Assembly (NCBI RefSeq): GCF_003121895.1
Contig: NZ_QEWW01000006.1
Span: 1 to 64,000, forward strand
Source of the DNA: Ignatzschineria cameli
Lineage (GTDB): Bacteria > Pseudomonadota > Gammaproteobacteria > Cardiobacteriales > Wohlfahrtiimonadaceae
Direction: 5' to 3'
Length of the DNA: 64,000 bases
In this document: positions 1 through 9,760 of the stretch, one piece after another
Numbering within the stretch: the stretch's first letter is position 1
Layout of the letters: each line of letters starts with the position of its first letter
Program-made: the position numbers and the translations under genes
Notes under the pieces: model-generated
Database searches by the model: none
What the model was told of the DNA's origin: nothing
The model's input: only the letters and a program-made list of their open reading frames with translations

Positions 1-7
1 ACCAGTT

Positions 8-124
8 TTCCTGGGGATAATAGCGCTATGGAACCACCTGATCCCATCCCGAACTCAGAAGTGAAACGTAGCAGCGCCGATGGTAGTGTGGGAGATCCCA
101 TGTGAGAGTAGGTCAACCCCAGGG
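8..124 (+). rRNA. rrf: 5S ribosomal RNA
   Basis: The sequence carries the standard bacterial 5S core (CACCTGATCCCATCCCGAAC and the GAGAGTAGG segment). The terminal helix is visible as CCTGGGG at 10-16 pairing with CCCCAGG at 117-123. It is followed directly by a strong terminator, so it is the last gene of an rRNA operon whose 23S lies left of the window. Ends are placed by the helix and may be off by a few bases. Confidence 0.95.
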
Positions 125-133
125 CTTCATTAA

Positions 134-166
134 GAGCTCCTAGCTAATTAGCTAGGAGCTTTTTCT
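134..166 (+). terminator. rRNA operon terminator
   Basis: A perfect hairpin (AGCTCCTAGC at 135 pairing with GCTAGGAGCT ending at 160) is followed by a T-rich run. It lies just downstream of 5S and is a typical rho-independent end for the rRNA operon. Confidence 0.9.
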
Positions 167-204
167 TTGTCTGGATTTTTTTATTCTTAAGAAAGCTCCT
201 GGAG

Positions 205-419
205 CTGCGGGAGCCAACTACTTCATTCTTTTAGCCAGCGCATGCCCGCAGTTTGGGCATTTTCGATGTCTCTTGCCGGCACGCGATTATTGGAAGAATG
301 CAGTAGTAAGATCCGGCAACTCATCCGCCTCTGTTTGTTTTAGTGTTTGAACTCATAAGAGGATTTATTGAGTAGTGGGAGTCGACTATCTCACTCTTAT
401 CATAACTACATGCCCGCCG
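205..419 (-). repeat. 47-bp palindrome cluster 1 (A, B, A)
   Basis: Three 47-bp imperfect palindromes fill the gap between 5S and nfo: subtype A at 205-251 (CTGCGGG...CCCGCAG), subtype B at 273-319 (TTGCCGG...CCGGCAA) and a weaker A at about 373-419. They read in the minus-strand sense relative to the array at 23994. No gene is visible in this stretch apart from the nfo terminator. Confidence 0.8.
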
Positions 420-467
420 GTCGGCATCTTTGATGTCCTCTGATGAGTGACTTGCTTTGTGTCGGTA

Positions 468-504
468 GTAAAAAAACCTACATGGGAATGATCCGATGTA
501 GGTT
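468..504 (-). terminator. nfo terminator
   Basis: AACCTACAT at 475-483 pairs with ATGTAGGTT at 496-504. Read on the minus strand the hairpin ends in a run of T, just past the nfo stop codon. Confidence 0.85.
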
Positions 505-564
505 TTAAGTGGATGCGTTATAGTTGACGAATTTTATCTAGAGACTTTATCGTAAAACTTTGGC

Positions 565-1410
565 TTATTTTTCTAATGATCTTAACCATGCAATCTCTTC
601 TTTCCAGATCGCTGGTTCTATGGTTTCTAAAATGAGTGGCATATTACGAAAGCGATCATCTTGCATAATGTAACGGAATGGTGTTTCACCAATTTCTCCT
701 TGACCTAGGCTATGGTGCCGATCGACGCGGCTAGCAAAAGCCCCTTTTGAGTCATTGAGATGGAGCGCTTTTAGATAATCAAAGCCAATAATTTTATCAA
801 ATTGGGTGAAGGTCTCGTCACATCCCTCTTCTGTCCGCAATTCATAGCCTGCTGCAAAGGCATGACATGTATCGATGCAGACACCTACTCGGCTCTTATC
901 TTCGATATCATCAATAATTTGTGCGATATGCTCAAAATCAAAACCTAAGTTTGTTCCTTGTCCTGCCGTATTCTCAATTACAGCTGTAACCCCCGTTGTT
1001 TGATCGAGGATGATATTGATCGACTCGGCGATAGTGGCTAAACACTCCTTCTCACTCATTTTATTAAGATGACTTCCAGGATGAAAGTTAATGAGCTCGA
1101 TACCTAATTGTTCGCAACGTTGAAATTCATCAAGAAGTGCTCTGCGTGATTTCTCAAGTTGTTCCGGATCATGATGACCTGGATTGATAAGGTAACTTGC
1201 ATGGGGAAGAATATGTTTAGGAGAGTACTTGTAGACCTCCAAAAAGCGCTTGTAGTTGTCGATATCCCCTTGTTTAAGTGGGGGACCTTCCCATCGGCGA
1301 TTGTTTTTGGTAAAAAGGGCAAACGCATTTGCACCAATTTCATGAGCGTTTTTGACGCTATTTTGAACACCTCCGGCAGCACTGACATGTGCTCCAATAT
1401 AATATGTCAT
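565..1410 (-). CDS. nfo: Deoxyribonuclease IV (AP endonuclease)
   Basis: Endonuclease IV cleaves DNA 5' of abasic sites and removes 3' blocking groups in base excision repair. The 281-aa protein matches the family length (E. coli Nfo 285 aa) and shows the trinuclear zinc motifs: [22 protein letters not shown] and the HLNDSKG...[11 protein letters not shown] segment with its paired histidines, then a C-terminal LILETIEP. The start is set at the ATG giving [14 protein letters not shown], which has a GAGG site seven bases upstream; an in-frame TTG two codons earlier is less likely. It is a single-gene unit with its own terminator. The next minus-strand gene (GNAT) ends 78 bp upstream, so co-transcription is possible. 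Confidence 0.97.
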   Translation of the reverse strand: MTYYIGAHVSAAGGVQNSVKNAHEIGANAFALFTKNNRRWEGPPLKQGDIDNYKRFLEVYKYSPKHILPHASYLINPGHHDPEQLEKSRRALLDEFQRCEQLGIELINFHPGSHLNKMSEKECLATIAESINIILDQTTGVTAVIENTAGQGTNLGFDFEHIAQIIDDIEDKSRVGVCIDTCHAFAAGYELRTEEGCDETFTQFDKIIGFDYLKALHLNDSKGAFASRVDRHHSLGQGEIGETPFRYIMQDDRFRNMPLILETIEPAIWKEEIAWLRSLEK

Positions 1411-1488
1411 ATTCAATCCTCTTCTAAAAAATCCTCCCTATTGTACGAGAAAATGGGGAGAAAAGGGCTGCTTGTCCGATTTAATTCC

Positions 1489-2010
1489 TCAATCTTGAGG
1501 ATAATCTGCAGCATGATAGCAAAGTATAAGCTCAACCTCTTGAGTAGCCTCTTCTACTATCTCGTTTTGAATGGTAAATCCATGATGAAGATAGAATTGA
1601 ACAGCTCGCTGATTTTGGCTATAAACTTTCGTCTCTAAATGACCCCATTGTGATGCAAATCGTTCTTTAGCATCTTCTAGTAAGCGGGTTCCAATACCGT
1701 GATGTTGCATTTCTGGTTTTACAAAGAGTGCTGCTAACTGTTGTTGATAAATTGCATAAAACCCTACAATCTCTCGCTCAATAACTGCCATGTAGGTATC
1801 CGCTGCCGGAAGATAGATATTGCAGATATCTGCGGCTTTAGAGCGCCAGTAGGACTCTGAAATAAAGGGGTGTGCTTCAATAGAGCTCTCTAACCAAATT
1901 TGAATGAGAGAGTGAAAATCTTCTGGGCGACTGAGCGGGCGAATAAGTAACGCTTCATGATCGATATTAGCGCTTGTTGTAGTCTCTTTTGATGGAATCT
2001 GTTTAGGCAT
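1489..2010 (-). CDS. GNAT family N-acetyltransferase, YiaC-like
   Basis: A 173-aa Gcn5-related acetyltransferase that would transfer acetyl from acetyl-CoA to a small molecule or protein amine. The opening IWLESSIEAHPFISESYWR resembles E. coli YiaC, the acetyl-CoA loop is visible as HHGIGTRLLEDA (Q/RxxGxG/A type), and NQRAVQFYLHHGF is the usual C-terminal GNAT motif. About 20 N-terminal residues before the domain have no clear match. It lies between nfo and a terminator that closes actP. YiaC in E. coli is a lysine acetyltransferase; the substrate here is not deducible. Confidence 0.85.
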   Translation of the reverse strand: MPKQIPSKETTTSANIDHEALLIRPLSRPEDFHSLIQIWLESSIEAHPFISESYWRSKAADICNIYLPAADTYMAVIEREIVGFYAIYQQQLAALFVKPEMQHHGIGTRLLEDAKERFASQWGHLETKVYSQNQRAVQFYLHHGFTIQNEIVEEATQEVELILCYHAADYPQD

Positions 2011-2034
2011 CTTTTTCTCTTACGATATTTTGTT

Positions 2035-2063
2035 GAAAAAAAAGCACCTCTTTCGAAGTGCTT
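2035..2063 (-). terminator. actP terminator
   Basis: AAGCAC at 2042-2047 pairs with GTGCTT at 2058-2063 through a longer TCTTTCGA-containing stem. On the minus strand the hairpin is followed by eight T, ending the yjcH-actP transcript. Confidence 0.85.
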
Positions 2064-2138
2064 ATATAAGAGTCGAGTAAAGTCGAACGAATTCTATTTT
2101 ACTCGGAAGATGACTCCTTTACTAGAGAGTTCTTATTG

Positions 2139-3827
2139 TTATGATTTTTTATTAAAATCAGGGTGGTTTACTTGACGATACTGTTGAATTGCTTCAGCAA
2201 TACCTTCTCCGCCCACTTGTGAACGAACATATTGTGTACTGAAAACTGCTCTTTCTGCTTTTGCCTCTGCAGAATTATCATTAATCGATACGATCATTGT
2301 GACAATAAAGGCAATTGGAATAGAGAAGAGTGCAGGGTTGTTGTAAGGAATAATGCCATCGCCATTTCCTAAGACTTTACCCCAAACTTCAGGACCTAAG
2401 ATAATGATGATCACCGCTGATGCTAAACCTGCAGCACCCCCGATAACAGCTCCACGCGTTGAAAGTTTCTTCCAATACATAGAGAGGAATAGGAGTGGGA
2501 AGTTAGCTGAAGCCCCGATAGAGAATGCAAGACCTACAACGAAGGCAACGTTTTGATTCTCAAAGAGGATCCCTAAGAGGATTGCAATGATTCCTAACGC
2601 GATCGTAGTATAGCGGGAAATTTTTAACTCAGTCTTCATTACAGGTTTACCCTTCATGATGACATTTGCATAGATATCATGGCTAATTGCTGATGCGCCC
2701 GATAAGGTCAATCCCGCGACAACTGCAACTAAGGTCGCAAAGGTAACAGCAGACATAAATCCTAAGAAGAGGTTACCACCTACCGCATGTGAAAGATGGA
2801 TTGCCGCCATGTTGTTTCCACCAATTAAGGAGTCACCGCTCATATACTCAGGAACACCCATAACATAGACGATTGCACCAAAGCCGATGATAAACATTAA
2901 AAGATAGAAGTAACCAATAAAGGTTGTCGCATAGAGAACAGATTTACGAGCCTCTTTTGCATCTTTAACGGTGAAGAAGCGCATTAAGATATGAGGAAGC
3001 CCTGCGGTACCAAACATAAGACCGATCCCTAATGAGATAGCATCAATAGGATTAGGGAATTGAAGACCTGGTTTCATAATATCAATACCATTTGGACTCT
3101 TTTCAACCGCATGTTTAAAGAGTGTTCCAAGGTCAAATCCAGACCAGTAGAGAACAACAACAGACATAACAGTTGCACCAAAGAGAATCAATACCGCTTT
3201 GATCATCTGTACCCAAGTGGTTGCAAGCATTCCTCCAAAGAGAACATACATCACCATTAAGACACCAACGATCATTACCGCAAAACCGTAGCTTAAACCA
3301 AAGAGTAACTCAATTAACTTACCGGCACCCACCATCTGCGCAATGAGATAGAGGAGAACGATTGCCATTGTTGAGAAAGCTGCAAGAATACGGATAGGAC
3401 GCTGTTTAAGGCGATATGCCGTAACGTCAGCAAAGGTAAAGCGACCTAGGTTACGGAATCTCTCTGCCATAAGGAAGAGAATCACCGGCCAGCCGATAAA
3501 GAATCCAAAGGAGTAGATCAAACCATCATATCCTGAGGTAAATACCATTGCCGAGATTCCAAGGAAAGATGCTGATGAGAGGTAATCCCCGGCGATTGCT
3601 AATCCATTTTGGAATCCCGAGAGTCCACCCCCTGCGGTGTAGAAGTCAGAGGCAGACTTTGTCTTGTTCGCAGCCCAGAAGGTGATCCAGAGCGTTGCAA
3701 TAACAAAGACAAAGAACATAATGATAGCAGTCCAGTTCTTCTCACCTGCCTGCTGTGCAAATGCACTCGTTAGAAGCGGCGATAAGAGAATCGCGCTTGC
3801 GGTTAATGATCTATTTAAGCGTTTCAT
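2139..3827 (-). CDS. actP: Cation/acetate symporter ActP
   Basis: A sodium:solute symporter family (SSS) permease that imports acetate and other short carboxylates with a cation. The 562-aa protein has a cleavable-looking N-terminus ([13 protein letters not shown], also seen in E. coli ActP), then the SSS signatures [17 protein letters not shown] and [14 protein letters not shown], with about 13-14 hydrophobic segments and a charged C-terminal tail. It overlaps the 3' end of yjcH by 17 bp, so the two are translated together. In E. coli this pair sits behind acs; no acs is in this window. A CoA-transferase that handles acetate lies at 52.7 kb. Confidence 0.96.
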   Translation of the reverse strand: MKRLNRSLTASAILLSPLLTSAFAQQAGEKNWTAIIMFFVFVIATLWITFWAANKTKSASDFYTAGGGLSGFQNGLAIAGDYLSSASFLGISAMVFTSGYDGLIYSFGFFIGWPVILFLMAERFRNLGRFTFADVTAYRLKQRPIRILAAFSTMAIVLLYLIAQMVGAGKLIELLFGLSYGFAVMIVGVLMVMYVLFGGMLATTWVQMIKAVLILFGATVMSVVVLYWSGFDLGTLFKHAVEKSPNGIDIMKPGLQFPNPIDAISLGIGLMFGTAGLPHILMRFFTVKDAKEARKSVLYATTFIGYFYLLMFIIGFGAIVYVMGVPEYMSGDSLIGGNNMAAIHLSHAVGGNLFLGFMSAVTFATLVAVVAGLTLSGASAISHDIYANVIMKGKPVMKTELKISRYTTIALGIIAILLGILFENQNVAFVVGLAFSIGASANFPLLFLSMYWKKLSTRGAVIGGAAGLASAVIIIILGPEVWGKVLGNGDGIIPYNNPALFSIPIAFIVTMIVSINDNSAEAKAERAVFSTQYVRSQVGGEGIAEAIQQYRQVNHPDFNKKS

Positions 3828-4167
3828 CTGCCGCCTCCTTAATTAAGTTTTCAGTCATCGGGTCATAGACTTTATTAGTACGGCTGATATAGAGCGCCGT
3901 TAAAATAGTTGTCCAGATAATAAGGAAGAAACCTGCTGGAATCCCCCAAGTTGTTACCGAATCTTTAGAGATCGGCATACCAACTAGGTTTGGCGCAAAT
4001 GCTACCGCTAACATCAATAGGATATAGAGTCCTAAAGTGAGTGCGAGCAGCGTTAAGCTAAAGGTCTGCTTTCTTCTGACAACGTCATAGAATTTAGGAT
4101 TTTTGCTAATCGCGATTGTCATTGCATCATAATCGCGCTGCGTATTCTCCTGATTTGAATTGGACAT
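3811..4167 (-). CDS. yjcH: DUF485 inner-membrane protein YjcH
   Basis: A 118-aa DUF485 protein with two transmembrane segments (about residues 35-58 and 74-95), the usual small partner encoded before actP. The family signature is the [15 protein letters not shown] segment before the first helix. The stop codon lies inside actP (17-bp overlap), which fits translational coupling. Its exact role is not known; it is presumed to assist acetate uptake. The roughly 1-kb upstream region should hold the promoter for both genes. Confidence 0.93.
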   Translation of the reverse strand: MSNSNQENTQRDYDAMTIAISKNPKFYDVVRRKQTFSLTLLALTLGLYILLMLAVAFAPNLVGMPISKDSVTTWGIPAGFFLIIWTTILTALYISRTNKVYDPMTENLIKEAADETLK

Positions 4168-5117
4168 AATATCCTCCTCGTATTTTAGATAGTGATGGTA
4201 TTAAAAAAGTTACTGCAAACTGAAATCGAAATAAAACTGAAATAAAACTGAAATAAAACCGAAATAAAAATGAAAAACTGAATTAAAAATAAAAGATTAA
4301 ACAGGTAATAAAAATGGTGAGATCTTCGATCGATCTTCTTAAAGTTGTGCTCCACCTTTATCCATCTGTTTTTGCTATCTGATTTATCAATGGATTGATT
4401 TATCTAAGATAGCGATTCGTAATATTGAGTGTTTGTTCTAATAGCGTTCTAATGATGTTCTAAGTATTGATCAAACTTCAATTGCATATTGATCAACGTT
4501 GTTAATCCTTTATCTCTCTATTTTTTTAATATCTCAATCTTAATCTCTGCTTTTATCAGTACTCCATGATCCATTAAGGGTGAGTCTTAGATCACTGATC
4601 TAATCTCTGCCATTAATTATCTGAAATCTGTAAAGGAACAATTTGGGTTTACTACGTTTTAGAGGAGTGTCTCCTCTTTGTAATCGTTTCAAGCCATAAC
4701 TCTTCTGCTTTACTCTTCAACAAGGACTATTAGTGACTATTGATAACTACTAGTACATTTTGAGTAAAGCGGTGGCTTTTTACATTCTTGCTAACGTCTC
4801 TTATTTTGCCTCAAGCGCCTATGTAGGGAGTGAGGGGGAGATGCCAATATCACTCTTACGCCATTCGATATGGTCTCCTTTCTAGATAGCAAGTTGATAT
4901 GTAAGTATTTCGATTACTTGAAGAGAGTAATATTGAGAGTTAGCAGAGCGGTGGGAGAATCGTTTATCGACCCCCCTCACCCCTTGCTAATCACCTATAT
5001 ACTGCCTCCTACTTGTGCGACTCCGTCCTTTTTGGATCTCTATGCGCACATTTGTTCTCCTAGAGTGGATAGCTTAAAACTATCACAGCTCTTTTTTTAT
5101 AGCAACTCAGAAATAAA
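4168..5117. other. Gene-free region upstream of yjcH-actP
   Basis: About 950 bp without a convincing gene. It holds a short direct-repeat tract at 4219-4272 (CTGAAATAAAA-like units) and two copies of the palindrome TTGATCAA at 4467-4474 and 4489-4496, 22 bp apart. The only longer frame (4870-5130, plus) has low-complexity composition and no recognisable domain or ribosome site. The yjcH-actP promoter must lie here, read to the left. Confidence 0.6.
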
Positions 5118-5162
5118 AATCGGGCGTTAACTTCTCAACTAGAGAGAAACTAACGCCCGATT
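5118..5162 (-). terminator. hemN terminator
   Basis: AATCGGGCGTTA at 5118-5129 pairs perfectly with TAACGCCCGATT at 5151-5162. On the minus strand the hairpin runs into a T-rich tail, downstream of hemN. Confidence 0.85.
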
Positions 5163-5235
5163 AAATATTATTTAAGTTATTGATTCTAAATTATTTCTAT
5201 TTTTATTCCTCTATTGAGGAATGTTTTGTACTATT

Positions 5236-6612
5236 TTAGATAACTCTTGAGAATCGATTATCATTTTTACGTAGATAAGCATCAAAAACCATACCGATAT
5301 TACGAATTAAGAGTCGACCAGCATCTTGAACATAGTAGCGATCATTCTCGATAATAATGAGCCCATCATCCTGCATGGCATTGAGTTCAGGAAGATCATC
5401 TTTGAAGTATTCTCGTGCATCAATACCTAAATCTTCACTCACTTTATCGAGATCCAATTTAAGGTTACACATAATCTCTGTAATTACATGGCGGCGAATC
5501 AGATCATCTTGCGTCAGTTTTACTCCACGCATAATGGGAAGCTCACCACGATCGATCATCGCTTCATATTGCGGCATAATTTTGGCATTTTGCGCATAGA
5601 TATCGCCAATTTGAGAGATCGAAGAGATTCCCATTCCAACAAGATCACAATCTGAATGGGTACTGTAACCTTGGAAGTTACGGTAGAGTAATCCCTCTTT
5701 TTGGGCAATGGCTAATTGATCGGTCGGTTTGGCAAAGTGATCCATACCGATATAGACATATCCTGCATCCGTTAAGCGCTCAATCACCTGTTTTAAGATG
5801 AGTAATTTCTCTTGAGGGGAGGGCATATCTTCAGGATTCATCTGCTTTTGTGTTTTAAAGAGATGGGGCATATGTGCGTAGTTGAAGACAGAGAGTCGAT
5901 CGGGTGAAAGTTCAATCACCTCTTCGAGTGTCCGATTGAAACTATCGACCGTTTGGAAAGGTAATCCATAGATGAGATCGAGAGAGATTGAATTAAAACC
6001 TGACTCGCGTGCGGCGGTTAATGTTTCGATTGTGATCTCTTTCGGTTGAATACGGTTGACGGCGACCTGAACCTTCTCATCAAAGTCTTGTACGCCCATA
6101 CTTAAGCGATTAAAACCGATAGAGCGCAAGAAGCGAACGGTATCCGCATCGGCTTCACGTGGGTCGACCTCTATGGAGATCTCCGCTTCATCATCAGAGA
6201 GGAGATTAAACTCTTCTCTGGTCTTCTCCATCAGTGAACGCATCTCATCGTGAGAGAGGAATGTCGGTGTACCACCGCCCCAATGGAGTTGTTTTACCGG
6301 TGCTCGATTATTAAAGAGCTCTCCTTGCATCTCCATCTCCTTAAAGAGACGATCGAGATAGGGTTGTGATCGCTTACGATTATTGGTGATAATCTTATTA
6401 CATCCACAGTAGAAACAGATGGTTGCACAAAAGGGGATATGGAAGTAGAGAGAGAGCGGATTTTTTCTAGCATTAGATTCAGCTGCCGCCTGTTGATACT
6501 CTTTGTTCCCAAATGCTTCGGTAAATTGAACCGCAGTAGGGTAAGAGGTGTAGCGAGGACCCGCTTTATCGTATTTCGCGATGAGGGCTTCATTAAATAT
6601 TTTATTTGTCAT
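5236..6612 (-). CDS. hemN: Oxygen-independent coproporphyrinogen III oxidase
   Basis: A radical-SAM enzyme that decarboxylates coproporphyrinogen III to protoporphyrinogen IX in heme synthesis without oxygen. The 458-aa protein matches E. coli HemN in length. The 4Fe-4S motif is CATICFYCGC (CxxxCxxCxC) after YFHIPF, followed by HWGGGTPTFL, the GGGTP SAM contact, and SIEVDPRE and DLIYGLPFQT of the TIM barrel. It is monocistronic and divergent from pykA. No clear FNR box was seen in the 276-bp gap. Confidence 0.97.
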   Translation of the reverse strand: MTNKIFNEALIAKYDKAGPRYTSYPTAVQFTEAFGNKEYQQAAAESNARKNPLSLYFHIPFCATICFYCGCNKIITNNRKRSQPYLDRLFKEMEMQGELFNNRAPVKQLHWGGGTPTFLSHDEMRSLMEKTREEFNLLSDDEAEISIEVDPREADADTVRFLRSIGFNRLSMGVQDFDEKVQVAVNRIQPKEITIETLTAARESGFNSISLDLIYGLPFQTVDSFNRTLEEVIELSPDRLSVFNYAHMPHLFKTQKQMNPEDMPSPQEKLLILKQVIERLTDAGYVYIGMDHFAKPTDQLAIAQKEGLLYRNFQGYSTHSDCDLVGMGISSISQIGDIYAQNAKIMPQYEAMIDRGELPIMRGVKLTQDDLIRRHVITEIMCNLKLDLDKVSEDLGIDAREYFKDDLPELNAMQDDGLIIIENDRYYVQDAGRLLIRNIGMVFDAYLRKNDNRFSRVI

Positions 6613-6888
6613 AATGCTCTATATTCTCTAATGATAAGCTTCTGCTCGAAGATCTATGAAGGGTGAAGATCTCATTAAAATAGCCTGATGATCTTGCTCA
6701 CCCAGTATTTAGTGATGTTTTTATGGTTTTTAACTCATAATTTCAATTTCATTATAACGTAAAGGAGCGGATGATGATGCTTTTCTCCTGTTTTCTTAAG
6801 CGAAATGATCTAATTAGCGGTATACTTTTATTAGGGAGTCTCTCCCAGTATCAATCTGTTTTTTATGGTCATAAGAGGAGTCATTAAG

Positions 6889-8328
6889 ATGCGCCGTACC
6901 AAAATTGTAGCTACATTAGGTCCTGCAACGGATAAACCTGGAGTTCTTGAGGGAATTATTAAAGCAGGGGTTAACATTGTTCGTCTCAACTTCTCTCATG
7001 GCGAGCATGAAGAACATAAGGCACGTGCCGAAGCGGTACGAGAAATCGCTGATAAATTAGGTGTTCGTGTGGGGATCTTATCGGATCTTCAAGGGCCTAA
7101 AATTCGTATTGAGAATTTTGTTGAAGGGAAGGTTGAGCTCGAAGAGGGGCAGGTCTTTGTACTCGATACCCAATTAGATGAGGATGCCGGCAATCATGAG
7201 CGTGTTGGTATCGCTTATAAAGAGTTGGTTAATGATGTGAAGATTGGCGATACGCTTCTGTTAGATGATGGCAATATTATTGTAGATGTAACAGGCGTTA
7301 CAGAGACAGAGATTCAGACTAAAGTAGTTGTTGCCGGACCGCTTTCAAATCGAAAAGGGGTTAATTTAAAAGGGGGCGGCCTCTCTGCGGCAGCATTAAC
7401 TGAGAAAGATAAAGAAGATCTCATCTGTGCCGCAGGTTTTAATACAGATTTTATCGCTGTCTCTTTCCCTAAAACTGCCGCTGATATCATAGAGGCGCGT
7501 GAGCTATTAAAAGCAGCGAACTCTAAAGCCGGTATTGTTGCAAAGATTGAGCGAACAGAAGCATTAGAGAATATTGATGAGATCATTGAAGCCTCTGATG
7601 CCATTATGATTGCGCGTGGAGATCTTGGTGTTGAGATCGGAGATGCGAAACTCGTTGGGGTTCAGAAACGTTTTATTAAACGTGCGCGTCAGCTTGATAA
7701 GGCAGTGATTACAGCAACACAGATGATGGAATCGATGATTGAACATCAATCGCCGACGCGAGCAGAAGTCATGGACGTTGCCAACTCCGTGCTTGATGGA
7801 ACAGATGCCGTTATGCTCTCTGCAGAAACAGCTGTTGGGAAATATCCCGTTAGAACCGTTCGGGCGATGTCAGAGATCTGTCGAGGCGCAGAGAGTGAAG
7901 TGGAGTATGCACAAGGTTTGCAAGGGGGGTACTCTTTAAGAGAGGAACCTTTCAAATTTGAGCGCACTGATGAGGCGATTGCCATGTCTTCCATCGTTTT
8001 AGCGAATCACTTTGATATTAAAGCAGTTGCTTGTTTAACAGAGACAGGAACAACAGCGCTCTTGATGAGTCGCATTACGACGGATCTACCGATCTATGGT
8101 ATTACCCGTAATCAAGATACCTGTGGACGTTTGACAATTTGCCGTGGTGTAACCCCAATTTTCTATGATTTTAAACCTTCTCCCGATGATGAGATTCAAC
8201 GTCAAGTGGTGAGCGTCTTAAAAGCAGAAAATGCGGTGGAATCAGGGGATCGTATCTTAGTCACCTTCGGTTCTTTCAATTTCCAACAAGGTGGTACAAA
8301 CTGTCTTCGTATTGTGACGATTGATTAA
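6889..8328 (+). CDS. pykA: Pyruvate kinase, type II-like
   Basis: Transfers phosphate from PEP to ADP, the last step of glycolysis. The N-terminal MRRTKIVATLGPATD is closest to PykA-type enzymes; NFSHG, the LSDLQGPKIR segment, the catalytic IVAKIERTEALENIDEII and MIARGDLGVEIG (metal/phosphate site), and the ATQMMESMI signature follow. The ATG at 6889 is chosen because AAGAGGAG lies eight bases upstream at 6873-6880; a longer frame from 6865 would place the ribosome site inside the gene. The product is 479 aa, the normal size. It stands alone, divergent from hemN, and is followed by a tRNA-Ser gene. Confidence 0.97.
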   Translation: MRRTKIVATLGPATDKPGVLEGIIKAGVNIVRLNFSHGEHEEHKARAEAVREIADKLGVRVGILSDLQGPKIRIENFVEGKVELEEGQVFVLDTQLDEDAGNHERVGIAYKELVNDVKIGDTLLLDDGNIIVDVTGVTETEIQTKVVVAGPLSNRKGVNLKGGGLSAAALTEKDKEDLICAAGFNTDFIAVSFPKTAADIIEARELLKAANSKAGIVAKIERTEALENIDEIIEASDAIMIARGDLGVEIGDAKLVGVQKRFIKRARQLDKAVITATQMMESMIEHQSPTRAEVMDVANSVLDGTDAVMLSAETAVGKYPVRTVRAMSEICRGAESEVEYAQGLQGGYSLREEPFKFERTDEAIAMSSIVLANHFDIKAVACLTETGTTALLMSRITTDLPIYGITRNQDTCGRLTICRGVTPIFYDFKPSPDDEIQRQVVSVLKAENAVESGDRILVTFGSFNFQQGGTNCLRIVTID

Positions 8329-8364
8329 TTAGCGGTCAAAAAAGGAGTGAGAATGAAAAATAGG

Positions 8365-8392
8365 TTGCGAAGTCATAACTTTTCATTATAAT
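8365..8392 (+). promoter_or_regulatory. Promoter of tRNA-Ser copy 1
   Basis: TTGCGA at 8365-8370 and a perfect TATAAT at 8387-8392 are spaced by 16 bp, and the tRNA starts 16 bp later. The same arrangement precedes the second tRNA-Ser. Confidence 0.8.
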
Positions 8393-8408
8393 ATTCATTC
8401 TTACCTAT

Positions 8409-8498
8409 GGAGGCGTGGCCGAGTGGTTGAAGGCACCGGTCTTGAAAACCGGCAACGGGTTAAACCGTTCGTGAGTTCGAATCCCACCGCCTCCGCCA
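8409..8498 (+). tRNA. tRNA-Ser(UGA), copy 1
   Basis: Ninety bases with an encoded CCA end and a long serine-type variable arm. The anticodon loop CTTGAAA carries TGA. The acceptor stem is GGAGGCG with CGCCTCC. It is followed by a strong terminator. Confidence 0.97.
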
Positions 8499-8504
8499 TA
8501 TTAG

Positions 8505-8534
8505 AAACCCTTAGCATTTGCTAAGGGTTTTTTT
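8505..8534 (+). terminator. tRNA-Ser copy 1 terminator
   Basis: AAACCCTTAGC at 8505 pairs with GCTAAGGGTTT, followed by T run. Confidence 0.9.
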
Positions 8535-8702
8535 CTATCTTTAAAATAGAAAGAGAGAAATGACGATTGAACCTCGGTTAAAGACAAATTAAACATCAAT
8601 TAAACGTTTCAATTAAATAGTAACTAAAGATCGATAAAATAATCGAGCATAAATGGATGCTTGGTCACACTTATGCCCACCGAGAAGACTTAACCTCTTT
8701 TG

Positions 8703-9212
8703 TTAAAATCCAAAAGCTTTGAACATCTCATTGGCATTCTGTTCTTGGATATTGTTGATCTCTTCCATCTGCCGAATCATCCCCAATGCCGCACCGACAG
8801 GTCCACCGACATTAAAGCCGACACTGCTCGATGTAGAACGTATTTTGCTGGTGCTTTTGGTTTGAGAGCTACTGCTACAACTACTTTTGCGCGTTTTGCT
8901 GACGCCATTGGTATGAAAGTCATGAGATTCATTTTCAACACAGCTTCCTTGAGTGTCAGTATTGCTACTACCGGAAGTACTGCTCGATTTTGTGGTATGA
9001 ACCTCTCCATAATTTCCTGTAGGCATCATAATTGCCGGCGTATCAAAGATTGCAACTGTCCGATCTTCTGTAGGGAATGAGACTTCCGTGGAAGGCATCG
9101 GTGCTCCAGAGATAACATAAGGATAAGGTTGTTGAGGATAGGTGCCACATGCACTTAAGATTAAAGAGAAGGTGGTCGTTAAGGTGAGATAAGTTAGAGC
9201 ACTTTTTTTCAT
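8703..9212 (-). CDS. Serine-rich putative lipoprotein
   Basis: A 169-aa protein with a signal peptide and lipobox LILSAC, giving a predicted lipidated Cys22. The mature part starts with a Pro/Tyr stretch, then residues about 73-130 are dominated by Ser and Thr with three extra cysteines, and the end (GFNVGGPVGAALGMIRQMEE) is a Gly-rich then helical tail. I do not recognise a domain. The start ATG lacks a strong ribosome site. It is likely an envelope protein of unknown role, transcribed alone. Confidence 0.6.
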   Translation of the reverse strand: MKKSALTYLTLTTTFSLILSACGTYPQQPYPYVISGAPMPSTEVSFPTEDRTVAIFDTPAIMMPTGNYGEVHTTKSSSTSGSSNTDTQGSCVENESHDFHTNGVSKTRKSSCSSSSQTKSTSKIRSTSSSVGFNVGGPVGAALGMIRQMEEINNIQEQNANEMFKAFGF

Positions 9213-9760
9213 TATTTAATTACTGTATCGAAATGGCTGTATAAAATTACCGCGTTAAATTTTAAATCTAAATATTGCAAAAGATCCAACGAACGCGGAG
9301 CATTGAATGTTGAATATCTGTTGTGCCATCCATAATATCTTTGCATAGCGACAAATCACGAGATCAGATCATCGAGTGAAATTTACCAAATGATAATCAC
9401 TATCGACTTATAACGTTTCACATCTATGGAATGAGGGGCTATTTTACTGCCAAATTTATCTATTTCGCATTAAAAAATTAATAAGTTACGAAAAAACAGA
9501 TACTAATCAATAACTTACTGCTATTGATTTTTTTTATTAATAAAAATAGTGCTCAAGATGGAAGAAAAAGGATCGGTTTTTTATCACATTTTCTCCTTTT
9601 AAGTTAATTCCTATGCCAAAATCCGCAACTTTTACTGCTTTTTTTATCAAGCGTAAAAGGGCGAAATCTTAGACTCTAGATCGACATGTCTATTTGAAAT
9701 ATTGGGCATGAGGAGAGTAGAAATAACAAAAATAACAATAAATAAGGTAAGGAGTGAGGA
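9213..9760. other. Divergent intergenic region
   Basis: About 550 bp between the lipoprotein gene and the MHS transporter, AT-rich and without a credible gene. The one notable item is a Fur-box-like sequence at 9386-9404. Confidence 0.6.
9386..9404. promoter_or_regulatory. Possible Fur box
   Basis: By hand alignment 15 of 19 positions match the Fur consensus GATAATGATAATCATTATC; the right-hand part (TGATAATCACTATC) matches 13 of 14. It lies about 170 bp before the lipoprotein gene and 360 bp before the transporter, so the target is unclear. Confidence 0.35.

Noticed and set aside
4870..5130. An 86-codon open frame on the plus strand upstream of the hemN terminator
   Set aside because: Odd composition, no ribosome site and no domain; it lies in a gene-free regulatory region and ends near a terminator of the opposite strand.
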